In this document: piece by piece, positions 29,253 to 38,263 of the stretch
Layout: the number at the start of each line of letters is the position of its first letter
How positions within the stretch are numbered: the stretch's first letter is position 1
Assembly (NCBI RefSeq): GCF_001989455.1
Contig: NZ_CP018346.1
Location: forward strand, 806,001 to 870,000
Direction: 5' to 3'
Source of the DNA: Prochlorococcus sp. RS04
GTDB taxonomy: Bacteria; Cyanobacteriota; Cyanobacteriia; PCC-6307; Cyanobiaceae
DNA length: 64,000 bases
Translations under genes and position numbers: made by a program
The notes under the pieces: model-generated
Seen by the model: only the letters and a program-made list of their open reading frames with translations
Told to the model about the DNA's origin: nothing
Databases searched by the model: none

Positions 29253-32156
29253 ATGGTTAATAAAGTTGATAGTAGTTTTGGAGAAGATAACTCAATTAAT
29301 ATTAGAGGAGCTCGTCAGCATAATTTAAAAAATATCGATCTTTCTCTACCTCGGAATAAATTTATAGTGTTTACAGGTGTGAGTGGAAGTGGTAAAAGTT
29401 CTCTGGCCTTTGATACTATTTTTGCTGAAGGTCAAAGAAGATATGTTGAGAGTCTTTCTGCATATGCAAGGCAATTTCTGGGTCAAGTAGATAAACCAGA
29501 TGTTGACAATATTGAAGGTTTATCACCTGCTATTTCAATTGATCAAAAATCTACAAGTCATAATCCTCGATCAACAGTTGGAACAGTAACAGAAATACAA
29601 GATTATTTAAGATTATTGTTTGGTCGCGCTGGTGAGCCGCATTGTCACCACTGCGGGATTCCAATTGCGCCTCAAACAATTGATGAAATGGTGGATCAAA
29701 TTCTTCTTTTACCAGAAGGAACAAGGTACCAATTGTTGGCTCCTGTTGTAAGAGGTAAGAAAGGAACACATACAAAATTAATAAGCGGATTAGCTGCTGA
29801 AGGATTTGCTAGGGTAAGAATCAATGGAGAGGTAAGAGAACTTGCTGATAGTATTGAATTAGATAAAAATCAAATTCATAACATAGAGGTAGTAGTTGAT
29901 AGATTAATTGCAAGAGAAGGAATACAAGAAAGATTAAATGATTCACTACAAACTTGTCTCAAAAGAGGCGATGGCTTAGCAATAGTAGAAGTTGTTCCAA
30001 AAAAAGGAGAAAATTTACCTTCTAACTTAGAGAGAGAAAAACTCTACTCAGAAAATTATGCATGTCCTGTACATGGCTCTATTGTGGAAGAACTTTCTCC
30101 TAGATTATTTTCTTTTAATAGCCCATATGGTGCCTGCCCAGATTGTCATGGTATCGGTTATTTAAAAAAATTTACTGAAGATAGAGTTATACCTGATAAA
30201 ACATTGCCTGTTTATGCTGCAATAGCTCCTTGGAGTGAGAAAGACAATACTTATTACTTCTCTTTACTTTATTCTGTAGGTCAAGCTTATGGTTTTGAAT
30301 TAAAAACTCCTTGGAAAAATTTAAGTGATTTGCAAAAACAAGTTCTACTTTTGGGATCAGATAAACCAATATTAATTCAAGCTGATAGTCGTTTTAAAAC
30401 TTCTAGTGGTTTTGAAAGACCTTTTGAGGGAATTTTACCAATTCTAGAAAGGCAATTGAATGAAGCCAATGGAGAATCAGTTAAACAAAAATTAGAAAAG
30501 TATCTAGAATTAGTTCCCTGTAAGACATGTTCTGGAAAAAGATTAAGACCTGAGGCTTTGGCAGTGAAACTTGGTCCATACAAAATTACTGACTTAACTT
30601 CTATAAGCGTTTCTGAAACCCTAAATCATGTAGAGCGCATCATGGGTTTAGGTAAGACAAAGAAAGAAAATATATCTTTATCAGAAAAACAAAAGCAGAT
30701 AGGTGAATTGGTTTTAAAAGAGATTCGTTTACGTTTGAAGTTTTTAATTAATGTAGGTTTAGATTATTTGACTTTAGATAGACCAGCTATGACTTTGTCT
30801 GGTGGTGAGGCTCAGCGTATTAGATTGGCTACACAAATAGGTGCAGGTCTTACTGGCGTTTTATATGTATTAGATGAACCAAGTATTGGTTTGCATCAGA
30901 GAGATAATGACAGATTATTAGAAACATTAAAAAGCTTAAGAGACTTGGGAAATACTTTAGTTGTCGTTGAACATGATGAAGATACTATGAAATCTGCAGA
31001 TTATTTAGTAGATATTGGCCCAGGAGCAGGTGTTTATGGTGGGGAAATTATCGCTAAAGGATCTTATCAAGATGTCTTAAATTCAGAAAAGTCATTAACT
31101 GGAGCTTATCTCAGTGGAAGGAAATCGATTCCTACTCCAAAAGAACGTAGATCATCTGTAAAAAAAAGTTTAATTTTAAATAATTGCTCTAAAAACAATT
31201 TAAAAAATATTTCTGTTGAATTTCCTTTAGGAAGATTAGTTTCTGTAACTGGTGTGAGTGGAAGTGGGAAGAGCACTTTGATAAATGAATTACTTCATCC
31301 TGCATTATGTCATTCTCTAGGATTAAAAGTCCCTTTTCCTCAAGGTGTAAAAGAGTTAAAGGGTATAAAGGCAATTGATAAAGTTATCGTTATAGATCAA
31401 TCTCCAATAGGAAGAACTCCACGATCAAATCCTGCTACTTATACTGGTGCTTTTGATCCTATAAGACAGATATTTACTGCCACAGTTGAAGCAAAAGCAA
31501 GAGGTTATCAGGCTGGTCAATTTAGCTTTAATGTGAAAGGAGGAAGATGCGAAGCTTGTAAAGGTCAGGGAGTGAATGTAATTGAAATGAATTTTTTACC
31601 TGATGTTTATGTTCAATGTGAAGTATGTAAAGGAGCTCGTTTTAATAGGGAAACTCTTCAGGTGAAATATAAAGGTTTCAATATATCTGATGTCTTAGAG
31701 ATGACTGTTGAACAAGCTGCAGAAACTTTCTCTGCAATACCTCAAGCTGCTGATAGATTATCTACATTGGTAGATGTCGGTTTAGGATATGTCAAATTAG
31801 GTCAACCAGCCCCTACATTATCTGGTGGAGAGGCTCAAAGGGTTAAGTTGGCTACGGAATTGTCCAAAAGGGCTACTGGAAAAACTTTATATTTGATTGA
31901 TGAACCAACTACAGGATTAAGTTTTTATGATGTTCATAAATTAATGGATGTGATACAACGTTTGGTAGATAAAGGCAATTCAGTAATTGTTATTGAACAT
32001 AATTTAGATGTTATTAGATGTTCAGATTGGATTATCGATTTAGGACCTGATGGAGGGGATAAAGGAGGAGAAATCATTGCAGAAGGTATTCCAGAGGATG
32101 TAGCTAAAAATCCTATAAGTCATACAGCAAAATATCTTAAAAAGGTCTTAATTTAA
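29253..32156 (+). CDS. uvrA: Excinuclease ABC subunit A
   Basis: DNA damage recognition ATPase of nucleotide excision repair. The 967-aa protein has two ABC modules: Walker A GVSGSGKSSLAFDT (about residues 42-55) and GVSGSGKSTLINELL (about 665-680); signatures LSGGEAQRIRLATQIG and LSGGEAQRVKLATELS; and Zn-binding Cys clusters HCHHCG, CPDCHG with CKTCSGKR, and CEACKGQGVN with CEVCKGARF. All key parts are intact. It follows recN, giving a rightward DNA-repair pair. Confidence 0.98.
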   Translation: MVNKVDSSFGEDNSINIRGARQHNLKNIDLSLPRNKFIVFTGVSGSGKSSLAFDTIFAEGQRRYVESLSAYARQFLGQVDKPDVDNIEGLSPAISIDQKSTSHNPRSTVGTVTEIQDYLRLLFGRAGEPHCHHCGIPIAPQTIDEMVDQILLLPEGTRYQLLAPVVRGKKGTHTKLISGLAAEGFARVRINGEVRELADSIELDKNQIHNIEVVVDRLIAREGIQERLNDSLQTCLKRGDGLAIVEVVPKKGENLPSNLEREKLYSENYACPVHGSIVEELSPRLFSFNSPYGACPDCHGIGYLKKFTEDRVIPDKTLPVYAAIAPWSEKDNTYYFSLLYSVGQAYGFELKTPWKNLSDLQKQVLLLGSDKPILIQADSRFKTSSGFERPFEGILPILERQLNEANGESVKQKLEKYLELVPCKTCSGKRLRPEALAVKLGPYKITDLTSISVSETLNHVERIMGLGKTKKENISLSEKQKQIGELVLKEIRLRLKFLINVGLDYLTLDRPAMTLSGGEAQRIRLATQIGAGLTGVLYVLDEPSIGLHQRDNDRLLETLKSLRDLGNTLVVVEHDEDTMKSADYLVDIGPGAGVYGGEIIAKGSYQDVLNSEKSLTGAYLSGRKSIPTPKERRSSVKKSLILNNCSKNNLKNISVEFPLGRLVSVTGVSGSGKSTLINELLHPALCHSLGLKVPFPQGVKELKGIKAIDKVIVIDQSPIGRTPRSNPATYTGAFDPIRQIFTATVEAKARGYQAGQFSFNVKGGRCEACKGQGVNVIEMNFLPDVYVQCEVCKGARFNRETLQVKYKGFNISDVLEMTVEQAAETFSAIPQAADRLSTLVDVGLGYVKLGQPAPTLSGGEAQRVKLATELSKRATGKTLYLIDEPTTGLSFYDVHKLMDVIQRLVDKGNSVIVIEHNLDVIRCSDWIIDLGPDGGDKGGEIIAEGIPEDVAKNPISHTAKYLKKVLI

Positions 32157-32197
32157 AAAATACTTGTTGTATTTCTTTGTATTTTTAATTATCTGAA

Positions 32198-32266
32198 TAA
32201 AACGAAAGTCTTCTTTTGAGGAGCATTATTTCAGTGTTCATCTGCTTTTATAAAACTTTCGTTTTA
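32198..32266 (+). ncRNA. Possible structured RNA or leader with a perfect 12-bp stem, between uvrA and the sucrose synthase-type gene
   Basis: TAAAACGAAAGT (32198-32209) and ACTTTCGTTTTA (32255-32266) are perfect inverted copies flanking a 45-base interior that has a possible inner stem (GAGCA with TGTTC). The stem contains CG pairs, which stand out in this A/T-rich gap of 202 bp. It lies about 93 bp before the downstream ATG. It could be a small RNA, an mRNA leader structure, or a uvrA transcript end. No match to a named Yfr RNA was recognised. Confidence 0.4.
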
Positions 32267-32344
32267 AATAAATTTTAAAAATCATAATGCTTTCTTAATA
32301 TTTTCTTTGCAAATTTCAGCTTATTTGTATTAGAGGGCTTGAAC

Positions 32345-32350
32345 GGAGGA
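32345..32350 (+). promoter_or_regulatory. Strong ribosome binding site of the SPS-like gene
   Basis: GGAGGA sits 8 bases ahead of the ATG at 32359. Good Shine-Dalgarno sequences are infrequent in this window, so this one helps fix the start. Confidence 0.7.
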
Positions 32351-32358
32351 TTTGCTGA

Positions 32359-33768
32359 ATGAGGTTTAAATTTTTACATTTACATTTGCATGGTCTTATA
32401 CGCTCTAAAAATCTTGAATTAGGTAGGGATGCAGATACAGGAGGGCAAACACAATACGTATTAGAGTTAATTAAAAGTCTGGCAAATACTTCAGAAGTTG
32501 ATCAAGTAGATTTAGTGACTCGTTTAATTAACGACCCTAAAGTAGATCATGAGTATTCTCAAAAAGAAGAGTTTGTAGAACCTGGAGTTAGAATTTTAAG
32601 ATTCAAATTTGGACCTAATAAATATATAAGAAAGGAATTGTTTTGGCCTTATTTAGATCATTTAACTGAAAAACTGATTTCTTACTATAAAAAAAACAAA
32701 AAGCCTAATTTCATTCATGCACACTATGCAGATGCTGGTTATGTAGGAGTTAAACTAAGTAAATCCCTAAATGTTCCTCTTATTTTTACTGGTCATTCTC
32801 TAGGAAGAGAGAAAAAAAGGAAATTGCTTGATACTGGTTTAAAAAATAATCAAATAGAAAAACTTTATTCTATAAGTAAAAGAATTGAGGCAGAAGAAAA
32901 AGCATTGAAATCTGCAGATATTGTCGTTACAAGCACTAAACAAGAGTCAATTTATCAATATTCCCAATATTCTTCTTTTTCACCTCATAAAGCTAAAGTT
33001 ATTCCACCTGGTGTTGATCATAATAAATTTCACCATATTCACTCGACAACAGAGACAGCTGAAATTGATAACATGATGAAACCTTTTCTCAAGGATTCTT
33101 CCAAACCTCCATTTTTGACTATTTCTAGAGCTGTACGAAGAAAAAATATTCCATCTTTGATTGAAGCTTATGGAAGATCTGAAAAATTAAAAAGAAAAAC
33201 TAATTTAATTTTGATTTTAGGTTGTAGAGATAGTACTTCAAAACTTGACCCTCAACAAAAAGATGTTTTCAATAATATTTTTGAAACAATTGATAAATAC
33301 AATTTGTATGGAAAGGTAGCTTATCCAAAAAAACATCTTCCAAATCAGATCCCTGCTTTATATAGGTGGGCTGCTAGCAGAGGCGGCGTATTTGTAAATC
33401 CAGCTTTAACAGAGCCTTTTGGTTTAACTCTTCTTGAAGCTTCTTCATGTGGATTACCAATAATATCAACAAATGATGGAGGGCCTAAAGAAATTCGTTC
33501 AAAATGTGAAAATGGACTTCTAGTTGATGTTACTGATATTGATGAGTTGAAAGTTATTCTTGAAAAAGGAATATCAAATAATAATCAGTGGAAAATATGG
33601 AGCAGAAATGGAATTGAGGGTGTTAACAGGCACTTTAGTTGGAACACTCATGTACGCAATTATTTATCAGTACTTACTAAAGAATTTTCAAGTTCAACTA
33701 GTTATTCTTCATCTGACATTAAACAAAGTTGTTTAAAAGGGACTTCCTCACTTATAAAACCCCATTGA
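32359..33768 (+). CDS. Sucrose-phosphate synthase-like glycosyltransferase (GT4), lacking a phosphatase domain
   Basis: The N-terminus FLHLHLHGLIRSKNLELGRDADTGGQTQYVLEL is the sucrose synthase/SPS signature. A Rossmann B-domain follows with TISRAVRRKNIPSLIEAYG (about residues 254-272), and the retaining GT4 E-x7-E motif EPFGLTLLE is at about 352-360. Known SPS makes sucrose-6-phosphate from UDP-glucose and fructose-6-phosphate. At 469 aa there is no C-terminal SPP-like phosphatase domain, as found in ~700-aa cyanobacterial SPS. A strong Shine-Dalgarno GGAGGA (32345-32350) lies 8 bp before the ATG. Other GT4 specificities cannot be excluded. Confidence 0.85.
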   Translation: MRFKFLHLHLHGLIRSKNLELGRDADTGGQTQYVLELIKSLANTSEVDQVDLVTRLINDPKVDHEYSQKEEFVEPGVRILRFKFGPNKYIRKELFWPYLDHLTEKLISYYKKNKKPNFIHAHYADAGYVGVKLSKSLNVPLIFTGHSLGREKKRKLLDTGLKNNQIEKLYSISKRIEAEEKALKSADIVVTSTKQESIYQYSQYSSFSPHKAKVIPPGVDHNKFHHIHSTTETAEIDNMMKPFLKDSSKPPFLTISRAVRRKNIPSLIEAYGRSEKLKRKTNLILILGCRDSTSKLDPQQKDVFNNIFETIDKYNLYGKVAYPKKHLPNQIPALYRWAASRGGVFVNPALTEPFGLTLLEASSCGLPIISTNDGGPKEIRSKCENGLLVDVTDIDELKVILEKGISNNNQWKIWSRNGIEGVNRHFSWNTHVRNYLSVLTKEFSSSTSYSSSDIKQSCLKGTSSLIKPH

Positions 33769-33947
33769 TCAAAAACCTCAGGATCAGGGTGAAGAATTAG
33801 TTGATTATTTTGAGTTTTCTTTAGTTTAAAGCCCTTCTTAGATAGTTTTTTCATTAAGTTAGCGGTTTCTTCAAATCTTGATGCCATTGCATCAAGACTT
33901 GAGCAGTCACTTGTTAACCCATTATCTTTCCATGTAAAAAAATTCAT
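33702..33947 (-). CDS. Small conserved cyanobacterial protein of unknown function
   Basis: An 81-aa soluble protein: FFTWKDNGLTSDCSSLDAMASRFEE, then a Lys-rich helix (LMKKLSKKGFKLKK) and a C-terminal HPDPEVFDQWGFISEEVP. I recall similar short proteins (with the HPDP...WGFVSEE pattern) in marine Synechococcus, so it is probably real, but no function is known to me. The last 67 bp overlap the 3' end of the convergent SPS-like gene. It lies 10 bp after mraY's end, read in the other sense: mraY precedes... on the complementary strand at 33958-35034 and this gene follows it. Confidence 0.75.
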   Translation of the reverse strand: MNFFTWKDNGLTSDCSSLDAMASRFEETANLMKKLSKKGFKLKKTQNNQLILHPDPEVFDQWGFISEEVPFKQLCLMSDEE

Positions 33948-33957
33948 AACAAATTTT

Positions 33958-35034
33958 TCAAAGATTGATTTTTAAAACTATACCTAAAATTACGAGTAAA
34001 ATGTTGATTTTCCAAAAATTTTCTACTATTTTTTGTTCTTTCACTCCTTTAAGTTCAAAGTGGTGGTGTAGTGGAGTCATTAAAAAAATGCGTTTACCTC
34101 TATGAAATAATTTTTTTGTAATTTTAAAAAACCCTACTTGAATTATTACTGATAACGATTCAATAATAAATATTCCTGAGAAAATAGATAAGGTAAAAAT
34201 GCTATTGGTTAGTAACGCTATAGAACCCAAAATTGCTCCTATACTTAGAGATCCGGTGTCACCCATAAATATTTTTGCAGGATAACTATTGTACTTTAGA
34301 AAACCTAAGCATATGCCTGACATCGAAAAACATAAGATGCTAAAAACAATAAGTTCTTGTTGTTCTTTCAGTAATATTTCTGTTCCTAATCCATAAAAGA
34401 TAATCCCACTGCATCCAGCCGCTAATCCATCTAGTCCATCAGTCAAATTTACTGAATTACTTATGCCCACTAGTACTAAAAAAGAAACTGGCAATATGAA
34501 AATATTCATATTTATTCCCCAGGAGTCAGAAATTGTTATTAAGGGACTGATTAAATTTTTTTCGTAGGCTAACAATATAAAAATTATTGAGATGACACTT
34601 TGTAAGAATAATTTCTCTTTCGTTTTTAAACCTGTGTTCTCTTTTTTTTTAATGCTTAAAAAATCATCTAAAAAACCTATAACAAAGAAACTAAAAATAT
34701 TAAGTAATAAAAGATTTAATTTTAGAGAACCTAAATTGATAGTTATTATTAAAAGTAAAATTAAAAAAGGGACAATAATAAAAATTCCACCCATGGTTGG
34801 AGTATCGCTTTTTTTAAAGTGATTAGCTGGGCCTTCATTCCTAATATTTTGAAGTAAATTAAATTTTTTGATAATCTTTATACCATTTTTCGTTGTAAAA
34901 ACAGAAATAAAGAAAAATAATATGTAAACTCCTGTAAAAATAAAATTATTAAAAAAATAGGAGGTAATTATTAAAGCAAAAGTAATTAATATAAATAAAG
35001 ATTCAAATTTTAACTTTTTAATCTTCCCAATCAT
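33958..35034 (-). CDS. mraY: Phospho-N-acetylmuramoyl-pentapeptide-transferase MraY
   Basis: Integral membrane enzyme forming lipid I from UDP-MurNAc-pentapeptide and undecaprenyl phosphate. About ten hydrophobic segments span the 358 aa. Family motifs are KSDTPTMGGIFI (about residues 74-85), FLDDFL with the Asp pair, NLTDGLDGLAAG (about 197-208), FMGDTGSLSIGA, and the C-terminal LMTPLHHHFELKG. It overlaps the DUF3134 gene by 17 bp and is not linked to the other mur genes of the window. Confidence 0.97.
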   Translation of the reverse strand: MIGKIKKLKFESLFILITFALIITSYFFNNFIFTGVYILFFFISVFTTKNGIKIIKKFNLLQNIRNEGPANHFKKSDTPTMGGIFIIVPFLILLLIITINLGSLKLNLLLLNIFSFFVIGFLDDFLSIKKKENTGLKTKEKLFLQSVISIIFILLAYEKNLISPLITISDSWGINMNIFILPVSFLVLVGISNSVNLTDGLDGLAAGCSGIIFYGLGTEILLKEQQELIVFSILCFSMSGICLGFLKYNSYPAKIFMGDTGSLSIGAILGSIALLTNSIFTLSIFSGIFIIESLSVIIQVGFFKITKKLFHRGKRIFLMTPLHHHFELKGVKEQKIVENFWKINILLVILGIVLKINL

Positions 35035-35299
35035 CTTCTAATGAAGGATCTTCTTCAGTTTTATAATCTTCCTTTTCCCCCATTAGCGCTGAAAGTTCTT
35101 CTTCCTCAATTGTACTAATCTCTTGGGAATCTCCATCTTTTTCTGCAACGAGTCTACCTGTATTTTCAAGCCAAGATAGTAGATCAGGCTCCTCTCTTAA
35201 TGGCAACACAGGAGCTGGATCATCTCTGTGGTAGCAAGTTAAAGCTGGATTGACTTCAGAAATATCGTCTAATCTAAGTTTTAGTTTGTTTGAATCCAT
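35018..35299 (-). CDS. DUF3134 family small acidic protein
   Basis: A 93-aa protein matching cyanobacterial DUF3134: LDDISEVNPALTCYHRDDPAPVLPLREEPDLLSWLENTGRLVAE, followed by a strongly acidic tail ending EDDWED. Function unknown. It is upstream of mraY with a 17-bp overlap, so the two are likely transcribed together from the 53-bp gap shared with the divergent small membrane protein. Confidence 0.88.
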   Translation of the reverse strand: MDSNKLKLRLDDISEVNPALTCYHRDDPAPVLPLREEPDLLSWLENTGRLVAEKDGDSQEISTIEEEELSALMGEKEDYKTEEDPSLEDDWED

Positions 35300-35352
35300 T
35301 ATATATTATGTTCTATATATAAGATAATACATAATGATGCATACTAAAAACT

Positions 35353-35547
35353 TTGTTTGATAAAGGAAATTTAAAATACTTTTTTATCTGGCTAATTTCA
35401 TTGTTGCTGTCTGGATTATTAAAACTTATTGGATATTTGAATCCCGATGTTTTAATAATTAATAACTTTCTTCTCTTATTACTAGTTTTTGGTCCAGCTC
35501 TTTTAGTTACAATAGTATTAGTTTTTAATAAGTTTTCAAATTCTTAA
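35353..35547 (+). CDS. Small two-helix membrane protein (TTG start)
   Basis: A 64-aa reading frame with two hydrophobic segments (about residues 8-28, YFFIWLISLLLSGLLKLIG, and about 37-58, FLLLLLVFGPALLVTIVLVF) joined by a short NPDV loop. No ATG exists in frame: an in-frame TGA lies at 35335 and TTG at 35353 is the only common start. The position before argG and the clean membrane pattern support a real gene, but no function is recognised and there is no clear Shine-Dalgarno. Confidence 0.6.
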   Translation: MFDKGNLKYFFIWLISLLLSGLLKLIGYLNPDVLIINNFLLLLLVFGPALLVTIVLVFNKFSNS

Positions 35548-35584
35548 TTACGTCAAAAAATTTAAATTTATGGAGCAAATTTAG

Positions 35585-36799
35585 ATGCAGCAGGTAAAAA
35601 AAGTTGTACTAGCTTATTCTGGTGGCGTAGATACGAGCGTTTGTATTCCATATTTAAAGAATGAATATGGAGTTTCAGAAGTGGTTACTTTTGTAGCAGA
35701 TCTTGGTCAAGGTGAGGATTTAGAACTTATTAGGCAAAAAGCTTTAAACTCTGGTGCATCTCAATCAATTGTTGGCAACTTAGTTAATAGTTTTGTTGAG
35801 AGATACGCTTTTCCAGCCATTAGAGCAAACGCATTATATTTAGATAAATATCCCTTATCTACTGCTCTTGCTAGGCCTTTAATTGCCGAAAATCTTGTAA
35901 ATATTGCTCGAGAGTTTAATGCTGATGGAGTGGCTCATGGATGCACTGGTAAAGGGAATGATCAAGTTCGATTTGATTTAGCAATAAATGCTTTAGGTCC
36001 TGATTTAAAAATAATTACTCCCGCAAGGAAATGGAATATGAGCAGGGAAGAGGCAATAGTGTACGGAGAAAAGTTTGGTATTCCTGCACCAGTATCAAAA
36101 AAATCACCATATTCAATAGATGTTAATTTACTTGGTAGGAGTATTGAAGCAGGTATATTAGAAGACCCAATGCAAGAAGCACCTGAGGATATATTTTCGA
36201 TGACATCATCTATTGAGGATTCACCTGATTCTCCTCAAGAAGTAGAAATTGTTTTCAAAAATGGGTTTCCTGTTGGAATTAATGATGAATCTCTATCTCC
36301 CGTAGAGATTATTAAAAAAGCTAATGTTCTCGCAGGAGAGCATGGTTTTGGAAGAATTGATATGATTGAAGACCGAGTAGTAGGAATTAAAAGTAGAGAG
36401 ATTTACGAAACACCAGGCCTCTTGCTTTTAATCAAAGCTCACAAAGAATTAGAAAGCATTACGTTAAATCCAGACGTTGTCGACTTTAAAGGAATAGTTG
36501 AAAAAAAATGGGGTCAATTAGTTTATCAAGGTTTTTGGTTTGGACCTCTTAAAGAAAGTTTAGATGCATTTATATCGTCTACTCAAACTGCAGTTAATGG
36601 AAGAGTAAAGATTAGACTTCATAAGGGGAACGCAATAGTAATCGGTAGAATGTCGGAAAATCATTCACTTTACAGGGAAGATTTGGTAACTTACGGCAAA
36701 GATGATGTTTTTAATCATTCTTTAGCAGAGGGTTTTATTTATATGTGGGGTATGTCTAATAAAATTTGGGCTGAGTTAAATTCAAAAACAAAAGATTAA
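35585..36799 (+). CDS. argG: Argininosuccinate synthase
   Basis: Condenses citrulline and aspartate with ATP in arginine synthesis; ArgH (7730-9109) completes it. The 404-aa protein has the N-type PP-loop [10 protein letters not shown] (about residues 10-19), [16 protein letters not shown] (about 118-133), and [21 protein letters not shown]. The gap after the small membrane protein is 37 bp. It ends 3 bp from the convergent rpsF. Confidence 0.98.
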   Translation: MQQVKKVVLAYSGGVDTSVCIPYLKNEYGVSEVVTFVADLGQGEDLELIRQKALNSGASQSIVGNLVNSFVERYAFPAIRANALYLDKYPLSTALARPLIAENLVNIAREFNADGVAHGCTGKGNDQVRFDLAINALGPDLKIITPARKWNMSREEAIVYGEKFGIPAPVSKKSPYSIDVNLLGRSIEAGILEDPMQEAPEDIFSMTSSIEDSPDSPQEVEIVFKNGFPVGINDESLSPVEIIKKANVLAGEHGFGRIDMIEDRVVGIKSREIYETPGLLLLIKAHKELESITLNPDVVDFKGIVEKKWGQLVYQGFWFGPLKESLDAFISSTQTAVNGRVKIRLHKGNAIVIGRMSENHSLYREDLVTYGKDDVFNHSLAEGFIYMWGMSNKIWAELNSKTKD

Positions 36800-36802
36800 C
36801 AT

Positions 36803-37264
36803 TTAAGATTCTGCATTTTCTTTAGTTTCAGCTTCATCTTTGCTTGAATTTGATGAATCTGCACTTGCTACTGGTTCTTTTTCTTTAGTTTCAACTTTCG
36901 CATCTGGATTATCTTTATTCTCTGTTGCAGATGTATTTTTATTCGAAGGTCTTGGGGTTGGTAAAGGGCCCTCTTGTTTAACAGTCATGTATCTAATAAC
37001 ATCCTCACTTAGTCTCATTGCTTTTTCAATTTTGAAGATATGTTGCCCATCACCTTGATGACTTAGTTGTACGTAAATACCTTCTCTATGTTTTGCTATT
37101 TGATAGGCTAATCTTCTCTTGCCTCTCATTTGACTATCAAGAATAGTACCGCCAAATTCTTCTAAAAGCTTGTTGTATTTATCAATGTGATTAGTTACTT
37201 CATCTTCCGCAATGTCTGGGCGGAGGATATACATGGTTTCGTAATAAGATTGTTGATCGTTCAT
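36803..37264 (-). CDS. rpsF: 30S ribosomal protein S6 with a long acidic C-terminal tail
   Basis: S6 binds the 16S rRNA central domain with S18. The ATG at 37264 ([16 protein letters not shown]) is preferred over a TTG four codons upstream. The S6 fold covers about residues 6-97 ([44 protein letters not shown]). It continues into about 55 residues of Ser/Asn/Glu/Lys-rich disordered tail after GPLPTPRP, beyond the core length of ~100 aa. Tails of this kind are common in cyanobacterial S6. Confidence 0.96.
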   Translation of the reverse strand: MNDQQSYYETMYILRPDIAEDEVTNHIDKYNKLLEEFGGTILDSQMRGKRRLAYQIAKHREGIYVQLSHQGDGQHIFKIEKAMRLSEDVIRYMTVKQEGPLPTPRPSNKNTSATENKDNPDAKVETKEKEPVASADSSNSSKDEAETKENAES

Positions 37265-37320
37265 AGTTTCAGACAAGGTCTTTGGCTCATGAATTGATGT
37301 GATGAGCGTCTGTTCATTAC

Positions 37321-37338
37321 TTACGATACATTACGATA
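37321..37338 (-). promoter_or_regulatory. Tandem TATCGTAA repeat upstream of rpsF
   Basis: TTACGATA occurs at 37321-37328 and again at 37331-37338 on the + strand, that is TATCGTAA twice at a 10-bp period on the coding strand of rpsF, about 57-74 bp before its ATG. One-helical-turn spacing is typical of dimer or tandem protein binding. No known regulator motif is recognised. Confidence 0.3.
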
Positions 37339-37367
37339 GGCAATTTATTGATAAGTAGGATCAATTT

Positions 37368-38228
37368 TTAAAGATATTTTTTTAGTGCGTCATTCATTAC
37401 ATGAAAAGGTACTTCTAAACCATTTGTCCAAAATGATAATGATTTTATTCCTTGGGCAACAAGCATTTCTAAACCATCTATAGTCATGCATCCTTTTTTG
37501 GCGCAAAATTTCAATAAAGTAGTTGGGGCAGGATTGTATATTAAATCGTAAACAATTGTTTGCGAGTTAAGAGATTTCCAAAATGCTTCGCCATATGGAA
37601 TTACATTATTTTCATATTTAGTGGTTTTCATCCCTGCTGGTGTTGTATTTACAATCAAATCTGCTTCACGAATTAAAATTTGAGCTTGATCATCACTATT
37701 CAAAAAACCCTGCAGTTGAATTTGATTATCAAAGTTTTTTATTAATTCATCTAGTGATGATTTGTTACGTGATATTACTGAAATTGTTGAAAGATTTAAA
37801 TTTATTAAACCTTGAATAACAGATCTTGCTGCACCCCCGGAGCCAAGAACTATTGATTTTTTCTTTGCTAAGTTGAAATTTTTTAATGGATAAATAAATC
37901 CTTCTACATCAGTATTAGTTGCGCTCCATTGTTTTTCAGAATTTAATTTCAGGGTATTAATTGCTTTAAGTTTGTTAGCAATAGGGGAGATTTCACTACA
38001 AAGGTTAAATACTTTTTCTTTGTGTGGAATTGTAATGTTTAAACCTTTGCAATTAATCTTTTTAAAAGAAGTAAGAACTAATTCTAGATCTTCATCTTTA
38101 CAGGGTACAGCAATATAAATTAAATCTAAGCCTAAATATTGAAGGGCAGCATTTTGCATAATTGGGGACAATGAATGGCTTACTGGATTGCCAATTAATG
38201 CGATGAAAGATGTCTTACTTGAAATCAT
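37368..38228 (-). CDS. aroE: Shikimate dehydrogenase AroE
   Basis: NADP-dependent reduction of 3-dehydroshikimate. The ATG at 38228 (MISSKTSFIALIGNPVSHSLSP) is preferred over an upstream in-frame start at 38273 because the catalytic domain begins right there. Motifs: NPVSHSLSPIMQNA (substrate loop), GLNITIPHKEKV (catalytic Lys), TNTDVEGF, and the NADP loop VLGSGGAARSV. DAHP synthase (46284-47351) supplies an earlier step of the same pathway. The end lies 91 bp before rpsF. Confidence 0.96.
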   Translation of the reverse strand: MISSKTSFIALIGNPVSHSLSPIMQNAALQYLGLDLIYIAVPCKDEDLELVLTSFKKINCKGLNITIPHKEKVFNLCSEISPIANKLKAINTLKLNSEKQWSATNTDVEGFIYPLKNFNLAKKKSIVLGSGGAARSVIQGLINLNLSTISVISRNKSSLDELIKNFDNQIQLQGFLNSDDQAQILIREADLIVNTTPAGMKTTKYENNVIPYGEAFWKSLNSQTIVYDLIYNPAPTTLLKFCAKKGCMTIDGLEMLVAQGIKSLSFWTNGLEVPFHVMNDALKKYL

Positions 38229-38263
38229 GTTTAGAATTTTAACCCTAAAAGTAATGGTCTGTT

